NCBI RefSeq assembly: GCF_022539665.2
Contig: NC_081340.1
Coordinates: forward strand, 6,757,357-6,821,356
Length of the DNA stretch: 64,000 nt
Direction of reading: 5' to 3'
Source: Daphnia carinata
Taxonomy: Eukaryota > Arthropoda > Branchiopoda > Diplostraca > Daphniidae
Both the position numbers and the translations under genes were made by a program. Shown piece by piece: positions 47,990 to 60,700 of this stretch (positions are counted from its first letter, which is position 1; each line of letters starts with the position of its first letter). A model generated the notes under the pieces. It was not told the origin of the DNA. It ran no database searches and worked only from the letters and a program-made list of their open reading frames with translations.

Positions 47990-49336
47990 TCACTCTATCT
48001 TGATACCCGTGTCTAAATTGAGCAGCTGCTTCATCAGCTCGTAAGAGGTAAAAGAAACGGCGACCATGGGGATGGCACGTAAATAATTAATGGACATTCC
48101 TCTGTAGAGCCCGTAGATTATGCCTTCTTGCTTGTAGATTTGATTTAAAGTTCCAAACATGCCGAGTCCCCTGTTGAATTCAAAAGTGAAACTCATTAGC
48201 CATTATCTTAGGCTTTTCACATTTTATTGCATACCTCCAGCGATGTTTGTCGGGAGTCATTTGCGCCAGTTGCATCCTCCTTCTTGTCACGTCAAATGGA
48301 TCTAGTTTGTGAACGTAGTTATAGGAACCTGATAACGAAATGTTTTACGTTGAAGTTCTTACATGCGAAGCTCTGAGCAATGGCACCAGCGAATCCCCCG
48401 CATAGCAGCTTAGCCCACAGTTTCAGGACAAGACCACCTTGTAGTTTGATATGATATAATGGCAAATGAGTGAGAAATTGTTTTTTTTACACTGGTATAC
48501 CGGAATTGATTGGGCAAGGCTCACATGTCCACTGAGGGATGTGTTTCATGCAACAATATTTGAGTCCCTCGAAACAGTAAAATGACAATCCTGCATATGG
48601 TATCATGCCAAGGACAGTGGGTGTGAAACCACGATATAAAGCTCTGCTTCCACCTTCCTGTTAACATGTCATTGACATATTATCATAACTGAACTTGTGA
48701 TTGACAAATTACCTCTTTGAACATGGTGATAGCAGTATGTGTAATTCCTGAGTATTTGTGCTCACCAGTTATTTGGAAGGCAAGTCTTGCTCGAATTGTG
48801 TCAAGTGGGTAAGTAAGTAGCACAGCTGTAATGCCAGCAGCAGATCCAGCAAAAAATTTGGATAAATGATGTTGGTCCATCAAATTTCCAATCAAGGGTT
48901 TGTAGACCTCATAAGAGGTGAACTGAGTAGCAGCATATGGAAATATCCTGACCATCTGGGCTCCATTGCCTTTATACAGTGCCCACAGGTTTTCAAATTT
49001 GACTATTTTTGCCAGTCCAGAAAACACACCTATACCAAACAAAAGTTTTTAAATTACTTTCAAATGATTCAATGGTCACCTTTCATTAAATACCATGCTG
49101 CTTGTAGTGCCGGTTGTGAGCTTGAAGAAGAATTTTTACTCGATCAAGTGGGGCAACAGTTGTTTTTGAAAACATACCTGCCACACCTATTTAAATTGAA
49201 CATTTTCAGTTTTGAAGAGAACTCGTAGAAGGAATATAGAAATATCGTACAATAATAATTTACCTCCTGCTAAAAGCGATTTCGTAATAAATTCTGTGCT
49301 TCTCGTATTGGTTGAAGTAGCTTTGCCACCCTCCAT
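47990..49336 (-). CDS. SLC25A16: Mitochondrial carrier, SLC25A16-like (Graves disease carrier group)
   Basis: Seven exons: 49264-49336, 49094-49186, 48713-49029, 48501-48657, 48363-48437, 48235-48301 and 47990-48170; 320 residues, the normal carrier length. The three-repeat structure is clear, with the carrier signatures PLDRVK, PLDTIR and PFDVTR ending the odd-numbered helices. Further family words are [70 protein letters not shown] and [20 protein letters not shown]. These fit SLC25A16 better than the related CoA carrier SLC25A42. The protein would sit in the inner mitochondrial membrane, and its group is linked to coenzyme A transport. The substrate is inferred from the group only. Confidence 0.9.
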
Positions 49337-51715
49337 TCTCAAGATGTGTCTGGTGACGATAGACTTCTCAAAACGTGAACAAGCACCATATGAATACCTC
49401 TTTAAGTGAAATTTAGAACGAAAGAACGGACGACAAGCGGTGCATACCTCAACATAAACAAGTTTTTGGGGGAAGATAATGTTTGGGTGAGCAATAGTGA
49501 AAATACTTGTTTCGATGTTGCCAAACTGGTTTAACGTATTTAGAGAAAGCGCGCATAAGAATAATTTAAATTACGGTCAAACTTGTGCCCAACAAGGATG
49601 GAGGTTATATAGATTTTGTGCCAAGTGCTATGTACTATATAAGTTTCATACGGACGCACAAAAATATCACGCATTCAGTTTGTGTTTTGTTTATATGAAA
49701 ACATACCTCCGGTTAAAGGAAAAGTTCGATCTGGTTTTGCTCGAGATTAAGGCAATTCGTTTGCCGTTTGTGGTGTTGTTGAACAACCAAAGCCTTTTTA
49801 TTCGTCCCGTTTGCGTCTTGAGGATTTCCACCGACCTCTTCTGAATCATCCTGACGCGTCTGATCGATATTTCTCCTGATACATCACCGTAGATAAACCT
49901 CGGTTGAGGGGGCATTAGCACTGCAGGAAAATCCTCCCATCCCCGGATACGAATGTTGTGGGCTGTTCTGCCTTTCATGTACAAATAGCGTCCGCACACG
50001 CCGTTATCGGCAAACAAATGCTAACTGTAGTAAATGTTCATCCCGACAGTAAAGATGATTCAAGGCATCAATCTTTTCGTTGTGACACGGCTTAGCGCAA
50101 CGTAGAAAATTTATTAATGCAGGTGGGTAAGAATTAGAAGAGTTACCTATAGGAGAATGGCTATCAGCTCCTTCAGCTTGATCAACTACTAGTCAGGTTA
50201 GGGGACAAGTTGTGGCTAAACGCTAAACTTGATGGTTGGTCTACGTGCGTGTGGAAAGGGAACTTGAGTAATCGACTCCGACTTTGAACGAATAGTGATA
50301 AAAAAAAAAGAGTTGAATCTTTACGCCAAAGTAGCACGCCTACACCGTATGCCTGTTGTTTTCGAGAACGCCGGAAGTCGTGCTGATGATGGTAGTAAAA
50401 CGCTTGGTGACGTCTAAAATAATCTTTGCATCGGGACTCGAGCAAAACACTTTGATGATGAAGACAGGGTATTTCACGCATTGAACGTGACTTTAAGAAA
50501 AATCGATCTTTCGAACTCCAATTCTTTTGCGTCAACCTGAAGAGGAGCTCTTTTATTCTGCATGCTCTTTGGCCTTTTGTGTTTTCGTTTTATCTTTTTA
50601 GCCAGCGATGACGACGTGATTTGGGGTTCCTAATACTTTCACTAGTTAGAGAAACTGCCGTTCAATTTAAACCCTTGCTTTCTCTTCAACCTCTTGTCAT
50701 ATTTGGGATCGATTCTGCCATCGTTGAAATTATGGGACAAAAAAAGGCGATGCGAAAAGGACTTTCAACGATACCAATGTGGCAGTATCCTTTCTATTGC
50801 ATAATGCGTCAATAATAATAACGTCTGCCGAAGCGTACGAAATAATTGTAATCAAAATCAGTCCCAAAAACGCACCAGAGCGCAGTAGAAAACCAATCAC
50901 GTCCACATGGTGTCAGTATAAAAGGTCAATATCATAGCCCCACCCCAGTAATTTTTATTTTTATTTTTTTGATTCGGCGATCACCACGGGTGTTGCTTTG
51001 ATTCCATTACGAGCAATAAGAGAGTACTGGTAGCATCTGGATATACCTTTGTGGACGCACTTTGCTCATTCAAACAGCAATCAATATTTGGCAGAAAAGG
51101 TACGAACTGTCGGAGGACGTTCATATCCTGCGTCCCGATCGACTGCGTCCGACAAGTTCAATCAAACGAATGATTTCGAAGAATCGATCGAAAGATACAC
51201 CAGAGTAGGGAAATAATTAAAAGAAAGATTTTTTCTCTTGCTTCGCGAAGACCGTAATGCATGATGACGGTTGTCTCATACGCAGTCAGTGTATGCTTCA
51301 TTCATAAATTAAGTAATCTCATCCGCCGAGTTCTTAGCGACACTTGACAATTCCCGAAATCTTAATGCTCTTACCGCCCTTCAAACGTGAACTAGACATT
51401 TCAATGATTTTTTAAAAGATGTGTTTTAAAGACTAACGTTAAATGACATTTTCTTCATTTTCTTCTAGCAGTTATTTTGAATGGAATCCGTCATCCTTGA
51501 GGGATACTGGCTGGATCATGCGCGCGCGTCGTATCAAACGAGTCCAGCCCTCAACACAGGAGCAAGAGACAGAAGAAAGCGCGGCCAAGTGGCCGGGCGC
51601 GGAGGCGGGCGCTACAACCGAAGAGATGGAGTGAATTTCCTCGAATCGTTCGTCTTTTACCTTTTCACTGCATCGACGACGGTCACTGGCAGACCGAGCG
51701 CGAGTCAGTCGAACC
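49337..51715. other. Intergenic between the carrier gene and NOS
   Basis: About 2.4 kb with no assigned gene. A minus-strand open frame (about 49691-50017) with a less biased composition than its surroundings begins at a non-ATG codon and matches nothing I know. Another at 50182-50535 has no signature. A TATAAAAG at 50917-50924 is the best core promoter element and faces NOS. The last few hundred bases are NOS 5' UTR or upstream intron. Confidence 0.5.
50917..50924 (+). promoter_or_regulatory. TATA box candidate upstream of NOS
   Basis: TATAAAAG, a near-ideal TATA element, about 790 bp upstream of the NOS start codon. A leader with one upstream intron or a long 5' UTR would be needed. Confidence 0.35.
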
Positions 51716-54700
51716 ATGAGTTTCGAATTAAACGGCGGCCTGGAATCGACAAGACATCAGCAGATGCAACACAATCCGCCGCCGCCACAGCGCAACAAAC
51801 CGATTCGCCTGAAAAATCACTCCGTTGGCAGCGAATCTTACGACAATCTCCACCGCACAGCGAACCCGGTACGTATCAACTGACTTGATGACTTTCGCAA
51901 TGTGTACTTGTTTAAAACTTTGTTTAGGTTAGATACGTAGTAGCGAAACCCATAGAGGGCAGGGTAATGTGATCCGTTTGCAGATTCGCATCGAACTTGT
52001 CGTAATAGGAACTGATGAAAGTAGGTTGCATACTGGTTACTTGAACGTAATTGAGATGCTTACTGTTATTCATCCTATCTACATACGAGCCGTTTTAATT
52101 AACAAAATCAAGTTTGAAAAATTATGTTTTCTATGGCGTATAAAGCCATAATCGAAATGGTTCCTTGGATAGTTCAAACCTCAAGCCGATTCTTTTTTTT
52201 TTCTTCGTCGTCATTCAACTGCTAATAGCACCAAGTGCTTCTACTACTGCCGTCCCTAAGTGATTCATCTTTAATTCAACACCCCATGTCGAAGTGGATA
52301 GGTGGTACACGTGGTTGGGAACGGGGGGGGGGGGGTTACGGAGGCTTTATATTCCCATGAGCCGTGACGGTTATACTTTGGGTGTATAGCTATCTGCGCT
52401 GGCCCCATGTGTTCTCAAATATTTGGAAATAAAAGAAATGGCGTTGGGATCGGCGATGCCATTTTCTATCCCCTCCGTTTTGGCTGTAACGTTATCGTCT
52501 TGCCGATTGTGGATTTCATTTGGAAATTCCGTGATTTGTCTTGAAATTGTGTGATCCCTTATCTCGGTCGAAATGACTTATCTTCGAGTTGTATTGACGC
52601 TGCGACATTGGGGACACGTCACCTCCTCCTTTCGCTCAATATGTTGTCTCGTTTAGCAATTAACTAATTGGGATGCATAAAAGCCCGTCACGTCTCATGG
52701 GGTGCCCGCCAAAAATGATGCCATGTAAATAGTGAAGAAGCCGAGGACAATTGATCTTCTATTCATGTTGATCAACAAACTTTTTGTCCCACCTATCTGC
52801 TTCTCTGTCAGGCTAAACACTTGATCTGACGGTCGATTTCGAATGACGTTCACCGTAAACTACTTAACATATTGACCGATGAAAAGCATGCTGTGAAGAC
52901 GCGTATCCTTTGCTTCATTATGACCTTGCTCGTTGATTTGGCTGGTTTGCAGGCAGTACGAGGATACATACCTGCTGATGGCGCTGCCGATATCGAATTT
53001 GACTAGCTCCTTTTGATCGCAATGCATGCAAAATCATTTTTTTTTCTTCTGTCTTTTGTAACTTCCACGGCCGGGAGTGGAAGCCGATTTTAGCCTCTGC
53101 AGATCAAAAAGATCAGCAACTCAATTGAAACTTGAACCTCGGAGTTCTTTGTGTGTGTGTATGCGTGTTTAAGGGAAAAAAAAAAAGGCTTTTTGTTAAC
53201 GAATTTCCCGAGCATCTAGGATTTGAAAATTTCCCTTTTTATGGCATCAATCGTAGTAGGGGAATCCAAAAAGTTATACAGCGCTACGCCTAATTTGGAT
53301 TCCGGGCATAGCGAATTTTTTGGCTCTGGGGTTGCCCCATTTCCGATGATTTCTATCTCGTCCATCCGGAATAGAGTTCCATATCTTGTGGTTAATTAAG
53401 AAAAAAAAAAAAAAAAGAACGAGACGGTTCTACAATAATAATTTTGCCTTTGTTCTTTTGATATTTCATGTGTTGATGCCCTGAAAACCCCAGCAAAGCG
53501 GATGTGGAACTCAGGTTTGCCGGGCAAGTATTTGGCACTTGACGGACCCTCGCCTATCTTACCCAACACCGCGCGAGCTCGATCCTGAAGATGAGGAAGC
53601 CCTACTCACGTCAGCCAAAGATTTTTTGGAGCATTATTATACCTCCATTAAAAGGTATGATTTTTTTTTTCTTTTCCCTTTTTTTTTATTGCGAGGCATT
53701 TTTATTTTATTCGTTCATTTATTCCCCGCGGCAAAATTTCGCTTCCATTCTTGTAGATCCATTCTAATACCGGGAACGTAGCTAAGCTTAACATTGTGAG
53801 TTCGTTACACTCTCAAATGAGCCATTATGGTTCCTTCAAAGCTTGTGTACAAGCGTCGTCGGCAGAAGTTTTCGCTGGGTACATCCTTTTGCTTGTTGCC
53901 GACTTTTACCATATTCCCTCTGGTGTGAAAACTTGTGATGCTCGTTACCAAGGCAACAACAAAAAACTTTGACATCAAAGACTGTGAAGATGAGGGCGGG
54001 TAGAGTGGTTCTGACAACATTCCTGTCACATCATGGCTGCTTTGAGAGTTTTCTACCGGTTGCTGTTTGCTTATATTATTTTATTTTTTTAGTACGAATG
54101 CTTTCCATTAGTGCCGATAATTATTATTGACGTTAATCAAATATGTTTTAGTTAAGATCTCGTTTGCTCACGATGACCGGAGCAGCTAACGCTAGCGTTT
54201 CTAGGATCTTGAAATTAATTGATCTCGCATCGCAATTAATTACTCTTCTCCTTCACATATAAATGCACGTCAAAACTTTGAATTCTCGTCTCTTTAAGAG
54301 GAAAGTAACAACAAAAAAAAAAAAGAGAAACGACGTATGTAGATTTAAAAAAGAAATCGCGTTTTATATATCTGGTTTGATACGAAGGATTATTTGTCTA
54401 CGGCTTCACGAACGCGGAATAATGGAGGTTCGACAAACAAACATTCTAAAAAGCTTGAGCTCTCCACGCTGTACTTTACGTCAGCATCATTATTAGTATC
54501 ATGTAGAACGCTCGCAATCGTTGATGCTGGTGTCTGCTTCTCCTTTCGGGATAATGAGCGTATAGAAAGTTTTCGTTTGTATTGTTGTTTCACTCGTTTT
54601 TCCTCACATGCGCTAGAATGAGCTCGTTATTATTCAACCCTTTTGCTATTCGTCAATTTCTTTTTTCTTTTCTTTTGTAGTAGGTCATAAAAATCTGCGA

Positions 54701-57700
54701 AAAATTCGCTGTTATTAAACATCCGATAAGCGGGCTGCAGATAGTGTTCGCCATTCTTATTTTTAATTTAAGCTACCAACTTATTTGAATGTATACTCAT
54801 CGAAAGCTAAAGTCACGACTGGCCATTTTTATTTCGCGTTACATCAACAATAAGCATTAAAAAAAAAAATTTCTGGCTCAGTCCTTTTTTAGTTCATGGA
54901 CAATTCCAACGTGATTTTTTTTTTTTTTTTTTTTTTTAGTTCGATAGCAATATGTAGGGAAAGCGGTAAAGAATCTGGCGATCCCGCACTAACATCGTGC
55001 TCCGTTGCGTGTCAACGCAGGGATGGAAATCGTTGAATAGGCCGTGCCCGGTCGACTGACCCTTTTTTTAGCTGCTCGAACGGTTGGACGGAAGTGATGA
55101 TGGAGCGTTCTCATCGATTTGAGTGTACGCCATATTGTAAAAGACGTCTTTGTTTAGTGCCTTTTAGGAATATGAAATAGACGTTGCTATTAAAATTTGA
55201 TAGCATCGATTAATATTTAAAGGATGCGCACAGAAACAGCGGTAACGAAAAAGCCTCTTGAAAATGTTAAAACATTGTGCGTATCATGTCCTCGTCAAAT
55301 CGAAATAAAGAGGTGACTGTTATCTAAGATGGAAACTATCTCGATGGTTTGGAAGCGAAGAGATATACTTGACATGGAATGGGCAATTCATGACACGTTA
55401 AGCAATTGTCAAGCCATTTTTTGAGGCCGTCAGCATTCCGTTTTGGTGTAACCGGATTGAACGTAAGCCCCGACGTAAGCAATCTTATCGACAAATATAG
55501 TATCCTCTACTAGCCTCGTTTCTTTTTTTTTTCTTTTTGGGTTCGTGTCACAAGAGATTCCGGATTCTATCAGCCGCGCATTATTGCCATCTCTTTCACC
55601 ATTTGAATATAAATCATGTTTGTACTGTATTACCCGTTCCATTTTTTGAAGGGGTTCTTTTTTCCGAGCTTAAGATCAAGTGTATATTTTCATTGGTTTA
55701 TGGATATATATATTTTTTTCCCTGTCTATGGTACCTACATCAACGATGAAAAAAAGGCTGGATACCGAGTCACATCGAGCTAGATGGGAATCTGTACGTC
55801 GGGACATCCACCTGACGGGCACCTACGACCTGACGGAGACGGAGTTGACATTCGGCGCCAAACTGGCATGGAGGAATTCAGCCCGTTGTATTGGACGCAT
55901 CCAGTGGGCGAAACTACAGGTAAATTTACCTTTTACTTGTCTTCTTTTCTATTGCACGTTCATTCGCGTTTACATTCGAAGAAAAAAGTTTTATCGTGGT
56001 CTCTGTTGCGTCATGGAGACGCATCACCAAACAAAAGGGATAGCCATAATTTTTATCGGTGCGTAATCGATCCACCCATTATTGTTGTGTTACCCATATT
56101 GTCCAGTCCAACAATAAAAGGAGTGAGGAAAAGTGTAGTTCGACAATCGGCTAGCAAAACGTAAAGAAACGACATGAAAATAAAAGAGGACAATGTAACA
56201 CGTTTGATGTTAACGCTTTCGATACCGGCGGATATAAACAACTTGATCAGATTACTACTTTTTCCTTATTACCAAAAGAAAAGCAGAAGGAACCTTGCAG
56301 GCAGTGTAAATGGGAAGGTTAAACAAACAAAATAAAAATGGACTCGTTAGTGGGTGGTATATTACACGATACTCGGACGTTCTGTCCGGCGGGGTGTTAT
56401 CTTTCGCTGGAATCGTTCGGCGCGGACTTCAAAACATTTTCCTTTTGTTCTACGATCGCTCTTTTGATGCTTTACTTTTGTTCCACCATGGACGTGGCCT
56501 TATTAGGAATGATTGAATTTCATTGCGACATCCCCTTTATTTTCTCAGCTAACAGAAAGACGGGGGAAAATATGAAAACCCGAAAATATCATTTTATGGA
56601 CCCTTACCGGTAGTTGCCCTGTCTTCAGCTACAAGATGAGATTACATTTCTGTTTGCATTGGGGATTCTATTGGATCGATATAACTGTCCGATTTTTTGG
56701 GGGAGGGGTTTTTCAAAGAAACGCCAGTATTTGTTTTCACGTAGAAAAGAGCAGTGATTGTTTTTTATTTGATGCGTCTTTTTTTTTTCTTCTTAAACTT
56801 CTAATTCTTCGTACTTTGTTTTTCGATTGGTTCCTGGGAAAAATCAATGTGACAAGGTGTTTGACGCACGTCACGTCACCACGGCACAGGGCATGTTTGA
56901 AGCTCTTTGTAACCATATCAAATATGGGACAAACAAAGGCAACATTCGGTAAAATGTCTTTCTTTATATTGCGATCGATTTCCTGTACTTTGTTTTTATA
57001 GTTTTGTTTGTTTGTTTTGTTTTGTTTTGTTTTTTTTTTTTGCTCACACGCGTGTCACCTTTGTTATGTTTTCTCTTAAAATCCTTCACTCATTTTTTGT
57101 TTTGTTTTAGTTATCTCAATTTTCTTGTTGCATGGCTTCCATACTTGAAATGAAGCGGAAAGTAAAACTCGATAGCCTTTGCCTTGTCTTACTTCAACGT
57201 ACGATGTCATTGTCAAGTAATAATTAAAGTCTTTGTTGGTACTGAATTCGTATCTAGATCGGCAGCGACCGTTTTCTGCCAACGAAAGCCAGGCCAGGGC
57301 GATTATCGTATCTGGAACGCGCAATTGATCAGCTACGCAGGTATTAAAAATTAATCTTTTCGTCAATAGAAAGCTAATCGGATAACAAAATTGACTATTT
57401 ATAATAAGTAGAATCCTATTTTCATGATTGACATTGTTTTGTTGCGCCATCATTTTCAGGTTATCGAAATAAAGAAGACGGTACCATCATCGGAGATCCA
57501 GGAACAGCAGAATTCACTGAGGTAAGCTATACGTTTTTATTCATGGGCATTACTTTCTCCCAGAGTATAAAGACAAACTAGCGCGTGCCTTACATTTTGC
57601 TAGGTGTGCCAGAAACTCGGATGGGTTGGAGCCGGAACGCGTTTCGACCTACTTCCTCTAGTCCTCCAAGCCGGCAACCGTCCCTATCCGGAGCTCTTCT

Positions 57701-60700
57701 CTATTCCACCCGAACTCGTCCTCGAAGTGCCACTCCATCACCCAACGTAATTGGATCCCTGTCATGTCACTCGTTTTTTTTTATTTATTTATTTTTCTTT
57801 CTTTTTTTTTTTTGCTTTGACTCACCATTAAGAAAAAACAAACAAACAAGTAGAATGTTGTGAGATATTGAATTGCAAGTTTGTTGTGACTTGCACCGTT
57901 GCCGTTTTTAATCATTAATCATGTCGTGAAAATCCACTCAGGTACGATTGGTTCTCCGAGCTGGGACTCCGCTGGTACGCTCTTCCAGCCGTGTCCAGCA
58001 TGGCCTTCGATTGCGGGGGTCTACAATTTACGGCCGTCCCGTTCAACGGCTGGTACATGACGACCGAGATAGCCACACGAGATCTTGGCGACACGCATCG
58101 GTATAATCAACTCGAGGTAGGCCTTCCCCTAATGTACGAGTTGCACTTAAAATGTATTCAAGAATGATGAAGAGGGAATCTACAGACCTTTAACTTAACC
58201 TCCAATTAAAGGTGGTGGCTAAACGAATGGGACTGGACACGCGGACGCACTCCAGTTTGTGGAAAGACAGGGCCGTCATCGAGCTCAACGCTGCTGTTCT
58301 CTACAGTTTCCAGGTAAGTAATGATTCTTCTGCGCATGTTGATGATAATAACTGAAAGAAAATATTATTATTTGGTTGTTCTTTTTTTAAAATCTGCAAT
58401 TTTTGTACGCAGAAAATGAACGTGACTATCGTCGATCATCATACTGCGTCGGAATCTTTTATGAAGTAAGTTAACATCTTTGCATGATCGTTTTCCATCA
58501 TCGCCTAAGCTGGTAAGTCGTTTCCGAGGCCAGCTCAACAGTGAAGCTTCGTGCGAACAACACTGACTCAATTTGTTGATTCTGACGAGCTATTTCACGG
58601 TTCGACTGGCTCTCAGATGTCTGGCCGTATACGTGCGTCGAGTAGATCGATATGAAAATCTCGTCTCGTAATAGGGAATGGCTTTACGCCTATAAAAAAA
58701 AAAATATCGTAGAACACTTGTGATTTTCCCGACTGAAACCCTGTGGGATATATTTTTTATTTATTTATGTATATTTTTTTATTCATACTTTTTTTCCATC
58801 AATTTTTATTCTTCGACTTCTGCTAAATCGGGGGACACCAAAAACAAATCAAGGCATCTGGAGACGGAGACGCGACTAAGAGGCGGCTGTCCAGCCGAGT
58901 GGGTCTGGATCGTCCCACCGACCTCCGGTTCCTTGACGCCCGTCTTTCACCAGGAAATGGTCTGCTATTCGCTCAAACCATCTTATGAATATCAGGTACT
59001 TAGGCTATTTTGAGTTGCTTTCCCTTTCATGTTTTCTTTTTTTTTTTTTTTTGTAAATCTAAACTCTGGTGTTTTTTGTCTGTTGATGTCATTCTGCCCA
59101 CTGACGTAAATGTTATTTAAATTCACTCCGAATTCTAAAGGAGGTCGCTTGGAAGAACTTCCAGTGGGACGAGGAAGATTCAACTTCCGGATCGGCGTTA
59201 GGATTGCTGGCCGGTGGGCGAAGTTCAGGAGGACGTCGTATCAAGTACCGCTTCAAAGAGGTGGCGAGGGCCGTCAAGTTCACTTCGAATCTATTCGGCA
59301 AAGCCTTGCAACGACGCATCAAAGCGGCTATTCTCTACGCCACCGAGACGGGCAAATCAGAAAAGTAAACACTTGAAATTCTTCTTTCATCTTTTTTTAT
59401 ACCTAGCCCCTCAATCTTTCAACTCGACGCACTGTTACCAAATCTGAATAATGTCCATTTTTTTTTTCAAATCAAACAAGGTACGCACATATGCTGGCTG
59501 AGCTCTTCAACCACGCGTTCAACGCACAAGTAAATTTCAAAATGCTATTTATTGTCACTCGTTTTGGACCTGTTATATGCAGCTGCTTAAGTTAAATTTT
59601 CATGTTGTTATAAAATGCTGTTTGAGCTATCATGTTTAGCTCTAGTTAACGATTCTAATTAGACTTGCAGGAATTTGACCGCTCGTCTTACAGTAGCTCA
59701 TTCAGTATCTCTTGTCGCGTGCCGCGCGTAGGTCATGTGCATGTCGGATTATGACGTCATCAGTCTGGAACACGAGGCGCTGGTGATGATCGTGACGTCT
59801 ACGTTTGGCAACGGAGATCCACCGGAAAATGGAGAGGTTGGTAATCGCAGTGATTGCAGATCTAAAGCACTACAATGCATACCACTGAGTGAAAAAAAAA
59901 AAAAAAAAAAAAGAATGAAGACAAACGATGGCGAGCTGTGAGGCTCTTCCTTTATTCCGCCCTGTGAATAAGAGAAAAGCTCCTTATATTCTAGATTACA
60001 ATCCTTTCTTCCACCCCCGCCTATTCGTCTTTTTCTTGTATGGATGTTTCCGAATTCCGCTGGTACTCCTCTAAAACCCTCCGCATCCATTCCCATGGCC
60101 CTAATTTGGACAGAGTAATCAGTCTGTGACATAAGCGAAAACAAAACGATTCGCATTTTCCTTGATAAATAGCGATCAATATAGCAAACTTATTAGCTCT
60201 CTCGTTAATGAGGATCGTCGAAGGAAACGCTTTCAATACGAAACTTGATAATGCATGGAGAGGAAAGATGCTGCGCTAGATTTATGGGAAAGCGTAATCC
60301 TTTACTTGTGTGGGCCTACAGCTTCTTACATTACGCGCTCCATTACTCTGGTTCCCATAGCGGCGATTCGTTCTATACGCACTTTCTTAATGGTTAATAA
60401 TGACCGCGATTGTTGGGTTGATCTGCAGGCGTTCGCTCGTGAAGTGCGTGGAATGGCCAACAACCATCACTCACACCACCATCCCATAGCTACTCAACCT
60501 AAATATCAACTCGGGTAAATTCCTCACTGTGGCTTGTATGCTGATTTGTCTTTCCTTAACAATCCTCGTTTTTTTTTTCATAGTTCTTCCAAGTCGGGTA
60601 CGCCGCTACTCAACCGAGTTCTCAACCGCGATCAGCATAGCTTGCGCAGCTTCTCTTTCGACCAACTCCAACAGCCTTCGGTCGACAGTCTTGGACCTCT

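Noticed and set aside
47990-49336. SLC25A42 (CoA carrier) identity for the mitochondrial carrier
   Set aside because: [10 protein letters not shown], the [12 protein letters not shown] segment and the repeat-3 sequence fit SLC25A16 better.
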